A stretch of 64,000 nucleotides of DNA from JBPYCR01 sp051846915 (GTDB lineage: Bacteria > Bacillota > Bacilli > Bacillales > Amphibacillaceae). Below the pieces are notes generated by a model, which saw only the letters and a list, made by a program, of their open reading frames with translations, was not told the origin of the DNA and did no database searches. Shown here one piece after another: positions 16,259 through 24,405 of the stretch. The stretch covers positions 1 to 64,000 of the forward strand of contig NZ_JBPYCR010000013.1 in the NCBI RefSeq assembly GCF_051846915.1, in the 5' to 3' direction. The position numbers were made by a program, and so were the translations under genes. Position 1 is the stretch's first letter. The number at the start of each line of letters is the position of its first letter.

Positions 16259-17182
16259 GTGAAAATAGCAGTTTTATATGGCGGTGTTTCGAAAGAGAGA
16301 GAAGTATCGTTATCATCAGGAAAAGGTATTATAGAAGCTTTGAAACAAAATGGACATGAAGTCGTTCCCATTGATTTTCATCCAGATAAGTTGGAGAAAA
16401 TTATTGAACTTGATGTAGATATTGTGTTTATTGGATTGCATGGAAAATTTGGCGAGGACGGTACAATTCAAGGTTTATTGGATTTATTACGTATCCCTTA
16501 TGTTGGATCTGGTGTTCTTGCTTCTGCTTTAGCGATGGATAAATCAAAAGCAAAGGAAATATTTTCATTGAATAAAATCCCGGTTGCTAACAGTAATGTG
16601 TATACCGTAAACGATGCTACAAATATAGAGGAAATAGCGAAGCAAATTAAACTAAATTATACTCCGCCATTTGTAATTAAGCCAAACAGAGAAGGTTCCA
16701 CCCTTGGTTTGACAATTATTAAAAATGAAGAGCAAATAAATCCTGCAATTCAAAACGCTGCGGCAAGTGACGACAAAGTGTTAGTAGAAGAGTTTTTAGA
16801 AGGGATTGAGATTACAGTACCGGTACTTGGATCCATCGGTAAGGAGCAAGCTTTGCCAGTAATCGAAATTATCCCGAAAAATGATTTGTATGACTATGAT
16901 GCAAAGTATTCGGTAGGTGGTAGTGAGCATGTTATCCCTGCAAATATTAGCGATGCATTGACAGAAAAAATTCAACAATACGCTGTTCAAGCACATCAGC
17001 TGTTAGGTTGCGAAACGTACTCGCGAGCTGATTTTATTTTAACAAAAGAAAATATTCCTTATATTCTAGAAGTAAACACATTGCCCGGTATGACACCGAC
17101 CAGTTTATTTCCAGATTCAGCAAAAGTAAATGGGATGAGTTACGAAGAAATGATTGAGGCTTTCGTCCAACTTTCAATGTAA
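16259..17182 (+). CDS. ddl: D-alanine--D-alanine ligase
   Basis: ATP-grasp enzyme of 307 residues making D-Ala-D-Ala for peptidoglycan. It has the N-terminal GLHGKFGEDG motif, an ATP-binding KPNREGSTLG, the YDYDAKY omega-loop with the tyrosine typical of D-Ala-D-Ala rather than D-Ala-D-Lac ligases, and EVNTLPGMT near the end. The GTG at 16259 follows AGGGAGT. A GTG at 16250 would add three residues but overlaps this site. The short form (about 305) is of the DdlB size. B. subtilis does not have ddl at this place. Confidence 0.95.
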   Translation: MKIAVLYGGVSKEREVSLSSGKGIIEALKQNGHEVVPIDFHPDKLEKIIELDVDIVFIGLHGKFGEDGTIQGLLDLLRIPYVGSGVLASALAMDKSKAKEIFSLNKIPVANSNVYTVNDATNIEEIAKQIKLNYTPPFVIKPNREGSTLGLTIIKNEEQINPAIQNAAASDDKVLVEEFLEGIEITVPVLGSIGKEQALPVIEIIPKNDLYDYDAKYSVGGSEHVIPANISDALTEKIQQYAVQAHQLLGCETYSRADFILTKENIPYILEVNTLPGMTPTSLFPDSAKVNGMSYEEMIEAFVQLSM

Positions 17183-17221
17183 AATTTATTTCAGTAATTT
17201 GCAAAAGTTTATTTCATATTA

Positions 17222-17249
17222 TTGATTATTTATAATGAAAGTGTATACT
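17222..17249 (+). promoter_or_regulatory. Candidate SigA promoter of gudB
   Basis: TTGATT and TATACT separated by 16 bases, 57 bases before the start codon. An overlapping TATAAT at 17231-17236 could serve as an alternative -10. Confidence 0.45.
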
Positions 17250-17305
17250 AATCACTGAGTAGAGCTATTATAAAATATTTATTAGACAATCTAGGAGGTA
17301 AATTT

Positions 17306-18586
17306 ATGGTAGCCGATAAAGCAGCAGATTCTTCCCAGGAAAATACAGAAAAAATGGATGTACTGACTTCAACACGAGCTGTTGTTAAAGATGCATTAGA
17401 GAGACTAGGTTATCCAAATGAACTGTATGAGTTGTTGAAAGATTCACTTCGTATGCTGACAGTTCGTATCCCTGTAAGGATGGATGACGGGTCTATCAAA
17501 GTTTTTACTGGCTATCGTGCCCAACATAATGATGCGGTCGGTCCAACTAAAGGGGGCGTAAGATTCCATCCGGACGTTACGGAAAAAGAAGTTAACGCGT
17601 TGGCGATCTGGATGAGTTTGAAAGCAGGCATTGTAGATTTGCCTTATGGTGGTGGTAAAGGCGGTATTATTTGCGACCCGCGAGAAATGTCCTTTCGAGA
17701 GCTTGAGGGATTAAGCCGTGGCTATGTTCGAGCAATAAGCCAAATTGTTGGACCAACAAAAGATATACCAGCACCTGATGTATTTACAAATTCGCAAATT
17801 ATGGCCTGGATGATGGATGAGTATAGCCGAATTGATGAATTTAACAACCCAGGATTCATTACGGGTAAACCAATCGTATTAGGCGGCTCACACGGAAGGG
17901 AATCTGCAACTGCAAAAGGTGTGACCATTTGCATTGAGGAAGCTGCTAAAAAAAGAGGCTTTGAAATAAAAGGAGCAAGAGTAGTTGTTCAAGGTTTTGG
18001 TAATGCAGGGAGCTTTTTAGCTAAATTTTTGCATGAAGCAGGTGCGAAAGTGATCGGAATATCCGATGCGTATGGGGCTTTGCATGATCCGGATGGCCTT
18101 GATATTGATTATTTGCTCGATAGAAGAGACAGTTTTGGTACAGTAACAAAGCTTTTTGACAAAACAATAACGAATGAGGATTTACTGGAACTTGATTGTG
18201 ATATTTTAGTTCCTGCCGCAGTCCAAAATCAAATTACTGAACATAACGCACATAACATAAAAGCAAATATTGTAGTTGAAGCTGCAAATGGCCCGACAAC
18301 GATGGATGCTACAAAGATATTGACAGATAGAGGTATTTTATTAGTACCGGATGTATTGGCTTCTGCAGGCGGCGTTACCGTTTCGTATTTTGAGTGGGTA
18401 CAAAATAACCAAGGATACTACTGGCCTGAGGATGAAATCGAAGAGAAACTTTATAAAGCAATGATTAAAGCTTTTAATGCCATATACAATACAGCTGAAA
18501 CACGCGGAATTGATATGCGTCTCGCTGCATATATGGTTGGGGTAAGAAAAATGGCCGAAGCTTCACGCTATCGTGGCTGGATTTAA
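17306..18586 (+). CDS. gudB: NAD-specific glutamate dehydrogenase
   Basis: Hexameric Glu/Leu/Phe/Val dehydrogenase family enzyme of 426 residues that deaminates glutamate to 2-oxoglutarate. The glutamate-binding lysine motif KGGVRFHP and the catalytic PYGGGKGG segment are present, with a Rossmann motif GFGNAG in the second half. Length matches GudB/RocG (427). No in-frame duplication like the one that inactivates gudB in laboratory B. subtilis is seen. AGGAGGT precedes the ATG, and a terminator follows. Confidence 0.95.
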   Translation: MVADKAADSSQENTEKMDVLTSTRAVVKDALERLGYPNELYELLKDSLRMLTVRIPVRMDDGSIKVFTGYRAQHNDAVGPTKGGVRFHPDVTEKEVNALAIWMSLKAGIVDLPYGGGKGGIICDPREMSFRELEGLSRGYVRAISQIVGPTKDIPAPDVFTNSQIMAWMMDEYSRIDEFNNPGFITGKPIVLGGSHGRESATAKGVTICIEEAAKKRGFEIKGARVVVQGFGNAGSFLAKFLHEAGAKVIGISDAYGALHDPDGLDIDYLLDRRDSFGTVTKLFDKTITNEDLLELDCDILVPAAVQNQITEHNAHNIKANIVVEAANGPTTMDATKILTDRGILLVPDVLASAGGVTVSYFEWVQNNQGYYWPEDEIEEKLYKAMIKAFNAIYNTAETRGIDMRLAAYMVGVRKMAEASRYRGWI

Positions 18587-18602
18587 AATCTAAGATTACG
18601 AC

Positions 18603-18635
18603 AAAAACTCCTAACATTATGATTAGGAGTTTTTT
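18603..18635 (+). terminator. gudB terminator
   Basis: Twelve-base arms (18603-18614 with 18623-18634) around an eight-base loop, ending in a T run. Confidence 0.85.
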
Positions 18636-18648
18636 GGTTTAACGCATA

Positions 18649-19099
18649 AAGAAAAGCGCAAGCGCCCTGCCTAGAAACGTAGCGACTGCGCCAGACGGGA
18701 GCTGGTGGTTCGATGTCGCCACGCAAAGTGGCGGTTTTAATCGAACATTCCCATATACCCTAAGATAAAGGAATCATGCCCCTGCAAAAGGGGATACGTG
18801 AGTTGGGCGCAAAGCCCGTTTTTAGTTGGCCTTCCTTTGTCTTACCGAATCGATGATAACTTTCACCCAAGGGCATAAGGGCGACTAAGCCTCTGGCTAA
18901 AGACATCGGCAAGTCTTCTTTATCGCAAGGCGCTGCGGGAAGTCGCCTAGTTTCTGGGCTGGCAGGCTTAGAACGCCACGTCTTGTGGTGCCGCCTGGGA
19001 CTGCGCGTAAATGCTCGCCCCACCGAAAAGATTTGCACTAGAACATCCTGTACGTCGAAGCTAGACAGCTATGCACAAAATTATATACATTCTTATCTT
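18649..19099 (+). repeat. Structured Bacillaceae repeat, copy B (full-length, long interior)
   Basis: About 450 bases, far more GC-rich than the surrounding DNA. It begins with aagaaaagcgcaagcgccct and ends with agctagacagctatgc and a conserved AT-rich tail to 19099. Hairpins visible: 18708-18746 (nested, 7-bp and 6-bp stems), 18779-18793, 18805-18817, 18888-18898, 18901-18916, 18928-18948 and 18976-18988. The first three have GCAAA loops. The 5' part is repeated inverted at 1-127, and both ends recur inverted at 50202-50353. There is no transposase or credible ORF. It could be a non-autonomous mobile element or a structured RNA. It accounts for the 534-base gap between gudB and ypdA. Confidence 0.85.
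19062..19089 (+). promoter_or_regulatory. Promoter-like 3' end of the repeat facing ypdA
   Basis: TAGACA and TATACA separated by 16 bases lie in the conserved 3' tail of the repeat, 32 bases before the ypdA start. The same arrangement is preserved in the copy at 50202-50353. Confidence 0.35.
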
Positions 19100-19120
19100 G
19101 TAAAAAAGGAAGTGCAAGTG

Positions 19121-20095
19121 ATGAATAATGAACATACAATTATTATTGGCGGCGGTCCCTGTGGTTTATCCTGTGCACTTGAATTGCAAAAACATGGCAT
19201 ACAACCACTAATCATTGAAAAGGCTGGAATTGTAAATACGATCTATAACTTTCCTACCCATCAAACCTTTTTCAGTACAAGTAAAAAGTTAGAAATAGGA
19301 GAGATTCCTTTCATTACAGATAAACTAAAACCGGTTCGTAGCCAAGCTTTGGCTTATTACCGCGAGGTTGCTAAAAGAAGTAAGCTGCGAATTTACACGT
19401 ATGAAAAAGTTCAAGATGTAACGAAGATTGGTCGAACATTTGAAGTCTTGACAGAAAAAGATTCAGGAGAGCAATGTACCTATCATGCAAAAAATATAAT
19501 TGTTGCTACCGGTTATTATGATCAGCCAAATAAATTGAATATTCCCGGCGGAACCTTGCCAAAGGTTAGCCATTATTTTAAGGAAGCACACCCTTACTTT
19601 GATAAAGATGTTACAGTGATTGGTGGAAAAAATTCAGCAGTAGATACCTCGTTGGCTCTATATAAAGCGGGCGCAAGAATTACTGTTTTATACCGTGGCA
19701 ATGACTACTCCAAGAGTATTAAACCATGGATACTGCCTGATTTCGATTCATTGGTCAAAAAAGAAGTAATAAATATGGAGTTTAGTGCACGTGTTACAAA
19801 AATCACAACAAACCATGTGCATTTTGAAACGAATGGCAGATCAAAAAAAGTTAAAAATGACTTTGTTTTTGCCATGACCGGTTATAGACCAGACACAAAT
19901 TTCATGGAATCGATCGGAATAAATATTAATCCCACCAGCGGAAAGCCGAGCTATCATGAATCAACATACGAAACAAATGTGAAAGGAATATACGTAGCTG
20001 GAGTCGTTGTATCTGGATATAATGGGAATGAAACTTTTATCGAAAACGGAAGATTCCATGGAGAAAAAATAGCATCAGCCATTATGGAAAATTAA
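19121..20095 (+). CDS. ypdA: Bacillithiol disulfide reductase YpdA
   Basis: FAD- and NADPH-dependent flavoprotein of 324 residues that reduces oxidised bacillithiol. The FAD Rossmann motif GGGPCG at 10-15 includes Cys14, the conserved cysteine of this family. A second nucleotide-binding motif, GGKNSA, is near residue 170. The length is the family's usual size. AAAGGAAGTG precedes the ATG at 19121. Upstream in-frame extension would run into the repeat and is rejected. The structured repeat ends 21 bases before the start and may supply the leader or promoter. BshA at 53.1 kb is the functional partner. Confidence 0.94.
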   Translation: MNNEHTIIIGGGPCGLSCALELQKHGIQPLIIEKAGIVNTIYNFPTHQTFFSTSKKLEIGEIPFITDKLKPVRSQALAYYREVAKRSKLRIYTYEKVQDVTKIGRTFEVLTEKDSGEQCTYHAKNIIVATGYYDQPNKLNIPGGTLPKVSHYFKEAHPYFDKDVTVIGGKNSAVDTSLALYKAGARITVLYRGNDYSKSIKPWILPDFDSLVKKEVINMEFSARVTKITTNHVHFETNGRSKKVKNDFVFAMTGYRPDTNFMESIGININPTSGKPSYHESTYETNVKGIYVAGVVVSGYNGNETFIENGRFHGEKIASAIMEN

Positions 20096-20107
20096 ATGTT
20101 TATCATT

Positions 20108-20146
20108 AGAACTCTTTCTTTAAATGGAGAAAGGGTTCTTCTTATT
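20108..20146 (+). terminator. ypdA terminator
   Basis: An 11-bp stem with one G-T pair (AGAACTCTTTCT pairing with GAGAAAGGGTTCTT) is followed by a T-rich stretch. Confidence 0.75.
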
Positions 20147-20217
20147 TTTCATGAATAAAAAAACTCTTTTCACAGAAAATAGGTGTACAACCAATATTTT
20201 TTGTGGGAGGAAAAAAG

Positions 20218-21051
20218 ATGAAACGAAAAAAACTGTTCCTTTTATTCATTGGCTTTATTGTTTTTTCGTTCGGATATCATCCGTCAAATTCTATACACAC
20301 AGTGCAAGCATTCAGTTCTCAAGTAATTCAACAAGGAGCAGTTGGTGAAGATGTCATTGAATTGCAAGCAAGGCTCCAGTATATCGGGTATTACAACGGA
20401 AAAGTTGATGGAGTTTTTGGATGGGGAACCTATTGGGCATTACGAAATTTCCAGTATGAATTTGGATTGGAAATTGATGGAATGGCAGGTGCCACGACAA
20501 AACAAAAACTGGCTGATGTAACAAAATACAATGAAAAATACGTTAAGCAACAAATAAATGCCGGGAATAAATTTACACATTATGGTGGTGCGGAACAATC
20601 TGATAATCAATCACAAAAAGATTCGGGTAAAAAGGAAACGGGAGAAAAGCAAACAGAAAAGCCTCAATCAACCGCGGTTAACGTTCCTAAAGGATACTCA
20701 CAAAATGATATTAAACTATTGGCGAACGCAGTCCACGGAGAAGCAAGAGGGGAACCATATGTCGGACAAGTTGCGGTTGCAGCGGTTATATTGAATAGAG
20801 TAAAAAGTCCTACGTTTCCCAATACAGCATCCGGAGTAATTTTTGAACCGAGGGCATTTACTGCTGTAGCAGACGGTCAAATATGGCTTACACCAAATGA
20901 AAGTGCAAAACGGGCAGTTCTGGACGCGATCAATGGATGGGACCCTTCAGGAAATGCACTCTATTATTTTAACCCAGATACCGCTACATCAGGTTGGATA
21001 TGGACTCGCCCGCAAATCAAGAAAATTGGCAAGCATATATTTTGTAAATAG
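20218..21051 (+). CDS. sleB: Spore cortex-lytic enzyme SleB
   Basis: Secreted lytic transglycosylase of 277 residues that degrades muramic-lactam cortex during germination. It has a signal peptide (about 1-31), a peptidoglycan-binding repeat domain (about 40-100), a Lys/Glu/Gln-rich linker (about 125-158) and the SleB hydrolase domain with the catalytic Glu175 in HGEARGE. The ATG at 20218 follows GGGAGGA. A TGAATA/GAAAATA pair near 20152-20181 is a weak SigG-like promoter. It is followed directly by ypeB, its usual partner. Confidence 0.95.
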   Translation: MKRKKLFLLFIGFIVFSFGYHPSNSIHTVQAFSSQVIQQGAVGEDVIELQARLQYIGYYNGKVDGVFGWGTYWALRNFQYEFGLEIDGMAGATTKQKLADVTKYNEKYVKQQINAGNKFTHYGGAEQSDNQSQKDSGKKETGEKQTEKPQSTAVNVPKGYSQNDIKLLANAVHGEARGEPYVGQVAVAAVILNRVKSPTFPNTASGVIFEPRAFTAVADGQIWLTPNESAKRAVLDAINGWDPSGNALYYFNPDTATSGWIWTRPQIKKIGKHIFCK

Positions 21052-21066
21052 AAAGGTGTGAAGTAA

Positions 21067-22398
21067 ATGATTCGGGGCATAATTATAGGAGTTCTTTCTA
21101 TAGGTGTAATTGGACTTGGGTATTTTGGATACCAAGAACATCAAGAAAAAAATGCAATTTTGATCCAGGCAGAAAATACGTATCAGCGATCCTTTCATGA
21201 ACTTAGTTATCATATGGATATACTACATGACAAAATTGGTACGTCACTGGCAATGAACTCTGAAGATAGACTGTCGCCACAATTTGTTGATATTTGGCGA
21301 ATAACTTCCGAAGCACTTTCCAATGTAGGTCAGTTACCTTTGACACTACTGCCATTCAATAAAACAGAAGAATTTCTTTCTGATATCGGTGATTTCACGT
21401 ACCGTACAGCTGTACGGGATTTAAATGATGACCCATTAACCGATGAGGAATTAACAATTTTTAAAGATCTTTATAAACAAGCGGGGGATATAAAAGATGA
21501 ATTGCGCCAAGTGCAGCATGTCGTATTGAAAGATAATTTAAGATGGATGGATGTGCAACTGGCACTTGCGACAGAAGATCAACAATCGGACAACACCATT
21601 ATTGATGGATTTAAAACGGTTGAAAAAAAGGTTGAAGGTTTTTCGGAAGGAAGTACGGATTTTGCCGCTCTTGGAGCAACAACAAAGGAGCATCAATATA
21701 AAAATATTTCCGGTGAAAAAATAAGTGAAAAAGAAGCATTGAAAATAAGTAAAGAATTATTTCAAACTAAAAATGAAAAAAATGTAACAATTGCTGAAAG
21801 TGGGGAGGGGGCTGATGTACCCACATACAGTATTTCATATAAAAACGAAAATAAGAATGCCTATATGGATATGACACAACAAGGTGGACATCCCATTACC
21901 ATTTTAGTGGAAAGACCATTGCAAGATAAAGAATTAAGTTTGAATAAAGGGCTGCAGAAAGCTGAAAATTACTTGAAGCAATTTGAATTTGAAAATATGC
22001 AAATTTATCAAAGTACAGAATTTGACGGAATTGGTGTTTACTCCTTTTTGTATCAAGAAGATAATGTTCGGGTTTATTCCGACGCAATAGAAGTGAAGGT
22101 AGCGCTGGATAATGGAGATATATTAGGTTTAACAGCTAGAAACTATTTTATGAATCATGAGGATCGAAATATAGCCCAACCAAAATTGACCGCTGAAGAG
22201 GCGAGGGATAAAGTTAATAGTCAAGTCGACATAAAAGAGGAGCATATGGCGATTATCGACAACGATCTCGGCGAGGAAGTGCTAACGTATGAATTTTTAG
22301 GTGTTTTAAATAATGAAACCTATCGTATTTTTATCAATGCATTAAATGGCACAGAAGAAAAAGTAGAAAAATTATCAGGAGCGGAAGGAATATTTTAA
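21067..22398 (+). CDS. ypeB: Germination protein YpeB
   Basis: Protein of 443 residues with an N-terminal membrane anchor (about 4-22), a helical region and C-terminal PepSY-like repeats (about 230-440). It is needed for SleB accumulation and stability in the spore, and the two genes are 15 bases apart. AAAGGTG precedes the ATG. Length agrees with B. subtilis YpeB (450). Confidence 0.95.
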   Translation: MIRGIIIGVLSIGVIGLGYFGYQEHQEKNAILIQAENTYQRSFHELSYHMDILHDKIGTSLAMNSEDRLSPQFVDIWRITSEALSNVGQLPLTLLPFNKTEEFLSDIGDFTYRTAVRDLNDDPLTDEELTIFKDLYKQAGDIKDELRQVQHVVLKDNLRWMDVQLALATEDQQSDNTIIDGFKTVEKKVEGFSEGSTDFAALGATTKEHQYKNISGEKISEKEALKISKELFQTKNEKNVTIAESGEGADVPTYSISYKNENKNAYMDMTQQGGHPITILVERPLQDKELSLNKGLQKAENYLKQFEFENMQIYQSTEFDGIGVYSFLYQEDNVRVYSDAIEVKVALDNGDILGLTARNYFMNHEDRNIAQPKLTAEEARDKVNSQVDIKEEHMAIIDNDLGEEVLTYEFLGVLNNETYRIFINALNGTEEKVEKLSGAEGIF

Positions 22399-22505
22399 AT
22401 AATCCTTTTCTTTTTAGAAAACTTCTGTAATAATAGGCATATGGAACTATGTAAATTAGACTTTTTATAGTTCTTAGTGCTTGGTTATTTGCAGGGGGGA
22501 TACAT

Positions 22506-23162
22506 ATGAAAGTCGGTACCGTTCTTACATTGGAAACAGAGACGTCAACTTCGAAACAAATAGAGAAATTGCGGTGTAAAATTATTGATATAAATGAAAA
22601 TTATTTATTTATTGACATTCCTGTCAACATGCATTCACATAAAACTGTCTTTGTTGGACGAGGAGAAAAAGTTAAGATCACATATGTCGATACAGATCAA
22701 GCAGTATATCAATTTCATTCGATAGTAAAAGCAAGTGTGAAACTTCGAATACATGCACTTAAAATTCCCATACCCAGAAAAGAATTTATTAAGCGGATCC
22801 AGCGAAGACAGTATGTTCGCATAAAAACAGCAGTAGATGTAGCAATTCATTGCCATGAAGGGGATTCAACAGCATTTACAACTGTAACTAGAGATATAAG
22901 CGGCGGCGGATTATCCATGATAGTACCAGAACAGGTAAACGCAGTTAACTTAAATAAGGTGGAACTTTGGATTTCATTCCGTCTAAACTCAGGTAAACAC
23001 ATATACATTAATACCGATGCTAAAGTGATTTCGGTTAAAGTGGAAAAAGGAATCACGACCGCTTCGCTTAAATTTGAGTCAATTACTCAACAAGACAGAC
23101 AGCATCTAATATACTTCTGTTTTGAAAAACAAAGAGATGCAAGAAAAAAAGAGTGGATGTAG
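22506..23162 (+). CDS. motI: PilZ-domain c-di-GMP receptor (YpfA/MotI)
   Basis: Cytoplasmic protein of 218 residues with an N-terminal YcgR-like domain (about 1-90) and a C-terminal PilZ domain. The c-di-GMP-binding residues are intact: RxxxR as R101-Q-Y-V-R105 and DxSxxG as DISGGG at 130-135. The B. subtilis homologue (YpfA, DgrA, MotI) binds MotA and inhibits flagellar rotation when c-di-GMP is high. GGGGGG precedes the ATG. It lies alone between ypeB and a repeat remnant. Confidence 0.92.
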   Translation: MKVGTVLTLETETSTSKQIEKLRCKIIDINENYLFIDIPVNMHSHKTVFVGRGEKVKITYVDTDQAVYQFHSIVKASVKLRIHALKIPIPRKEFIKRIQRRQYVRIKTAVDVAIHCHEGDSTAFTTVTRDISGGGLSMIVPEQVNAVNLNKVELWISFRLNSGKHIYINTDAKVISVKVEKGITTASLKFESITQQDRQHLIYFCFEKQRDARKKEWM

Positions 23163-23204
23163 TATTTTTGCAGATAAGAGTATGAATCTTTTCTACCGCT
23201 CACT

Positions 23205-23325
23205 GATTAGAATGTCACGTCTTGGAACCTACGCTTTCGTTCCACTGTAAAGATTTAGAAGATGCGTATAACTCCTCGCCCCATCAAAACCATAGTGGCA
23301 AAGACAGTACTAGCCCATCCCGTGA
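23205..23325 (+). repeat. Probable degenerate copy of the structured repeat (3' part)
   Basis: Scattered blocks match 18968-19050: cacgtcttg, a gcgta...ctcgcccca segment and actag..catcc. The blocks keep the same order and orientation with substitutions between them. It explains most of the 330-base gap between motI and cmk. The rest of the gap holds a terminator and nothing else I can recognise. Confidence 0.4.
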
Positions 23326-23416
23326 TTCATAAATGCATTTAGAGCTTTTTCACTATAAAGGCATGGTGATGAGCCAAGATTTCTAATTTAAATTATGTTA
23401 TTATTTAGTACAGGGG

Positions 23417-23446
23417 AAAAAACTTGGCAAGTGCCAAGTTTTTTCA
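23417..23446 (+). terminator. Terminator upstream of cmk
   Basis: A perfect 12-bp inverted repeat (23417-23428 with 23433-23444), four-base loop and T run. It ends the motI transcript. The cmk start follows within 50 bases, so partial read-through into cmk is possible. Confidence 0.8.
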
Positions 23447-23492
23447 AATTTATTGTAGGTTACACGGCAAGGAGAGGAATGGGATATTTAGT

Positions 23493-24176
23493 ATGAAAAA
23501 CGATAAAAAAGCAGCTATTGCTATTGATGGTCCAGCTGCAGCGGGAAAAAGCACAGTTGCAAAAATAGTTGCTAAGAAACTTTCTTTTGTATATATTGAC
23601 ACAGGTGCAATGTATCGGGCACTTACATTGAAAGCCTTAACTGAAAAAATACGCCTTGATGACGAGGATGTATTGTCAAATTTACTTAAAACGACCACCA
23701 TTGATCTTAATTTACAATCCAATGGACAAAGCGTATTATTGGATGGGAAAGATGTAACACGTGACATTCGAAATGATCAAGTGTCGAATAATGTTTCCCT
23801 TATTGCAAGGTCATCAACAGTACGTAAAGAGATGGCGTACAGACAAAAGGCTCTTTCAGAACAATATTCTGTTGTAATGGATGGAAGAGACATTGGAACG
23901 AACGTGCTTCCGAATGCAGACGTAAAATTTTTTCTAGTTGCATCTGTTGAAGAGAGGGCCAAAAGAAGGTATGAAGAGAATCTAGAAAAAGGGTTTGCCT
24001 CTAACTTGCATGACTTAAGAAAAGAAATTGAAAAAAGAGACTTGATGGATACAAAACGTGAAATTGCTCCACTCCAAAAAGCTGCAGATGCAATTGAAAT
24101 TGATACTACTTCCTTATCCATTGATGAGACCGCAGAAACAATTATAAATGAAATAAGGACTAAATTAAAAGTTTAA
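23493..24176 (+). CDS. cmk: Cytidylate kinase
   Basis: Nucleoside monophosphate kinase of 227 residues converting CMP and dCMP to diphosphates. P-loop GPAAAGKST at 13-21, DGRDIGT in the centre and the lid region are present. The ATG at 23493 gives the family length. The nearest ribosome-binding site, GGAGAGG (23471-23477), is 15 bases away, which is unusually far. It sits before ypfD, as in B. subtilis. Confidence 0.95.
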   Translation: MKNDKKAAIAIDGPAAAGKSTVAKIVAKKLSFVYIDTGAMYRALTLKALTEKIRLDDEDVLSNLLKTTTIDLNLQSNGQSVLLDGKDVTRDIRNDQVSNNVSLIARSSTVRKEMAYRQKALSEQYSVVMDGRDIGTNVLPNADVKFFLVASVEERAKRRYEENLEKGFASNLHDLRKEIEKRDLMDTKREIAPLQKAADAIEIDTTSLSIDETAETIINEIRTKLKV

Positions 24177-24302
24177 ACAAGACGCAAAACGGTAATAGGA
24201 AAATAATTGAGAATACGTATGAAATTGATTCTTCACACACGTAAATACATATCTTTTACTTGACAATTAAAAATAAATAGTAGAAGTTAATAAGAAGAAG
24301 TG

Positions 24303-24311
24303 TGTTATACT
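24303..24311 (+). promoter_or_regulatory. Extended -10 promoter for ypfD
   Basis: TGTTATACT (TGn followed by a TATAAT-like hexamer), 95 bases before ypfD. A TTGACA at 24260 is too far upstream to pair with it. Confidence 0.4.
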
Positions 24312-24405
24312 GAAGATAATCATGAATAATGATTAACAAAAAGTTACGGTTTAAGAAAACACATTTGTACTTTTATTTTCTAATAGGTTTAGGAGGCAAT
24401 AGGTC

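Noticed and set aside
18760..19038. Minus-strand ORF of 92 codons
   Set aside because: Lies wholly inside the structured repeat, opposite to the strand with GCAAA loops. No start signals.
18649..19099. HEARO/omega RNA or group II intron fragment
   Set aside because: Considered because of the multi-hairpin structure, but there is no IscB-like or reverse transcriptase gene nearby, and none of the motifs I can recall for these RNAs is visible.
24260..24288. TTGACA at 24260 as the -35 of ypfD
   Set aside because: Nothing resembling a -10 lies 16-18 bases downstream. The TATACT at 24306 is 40 bases away.
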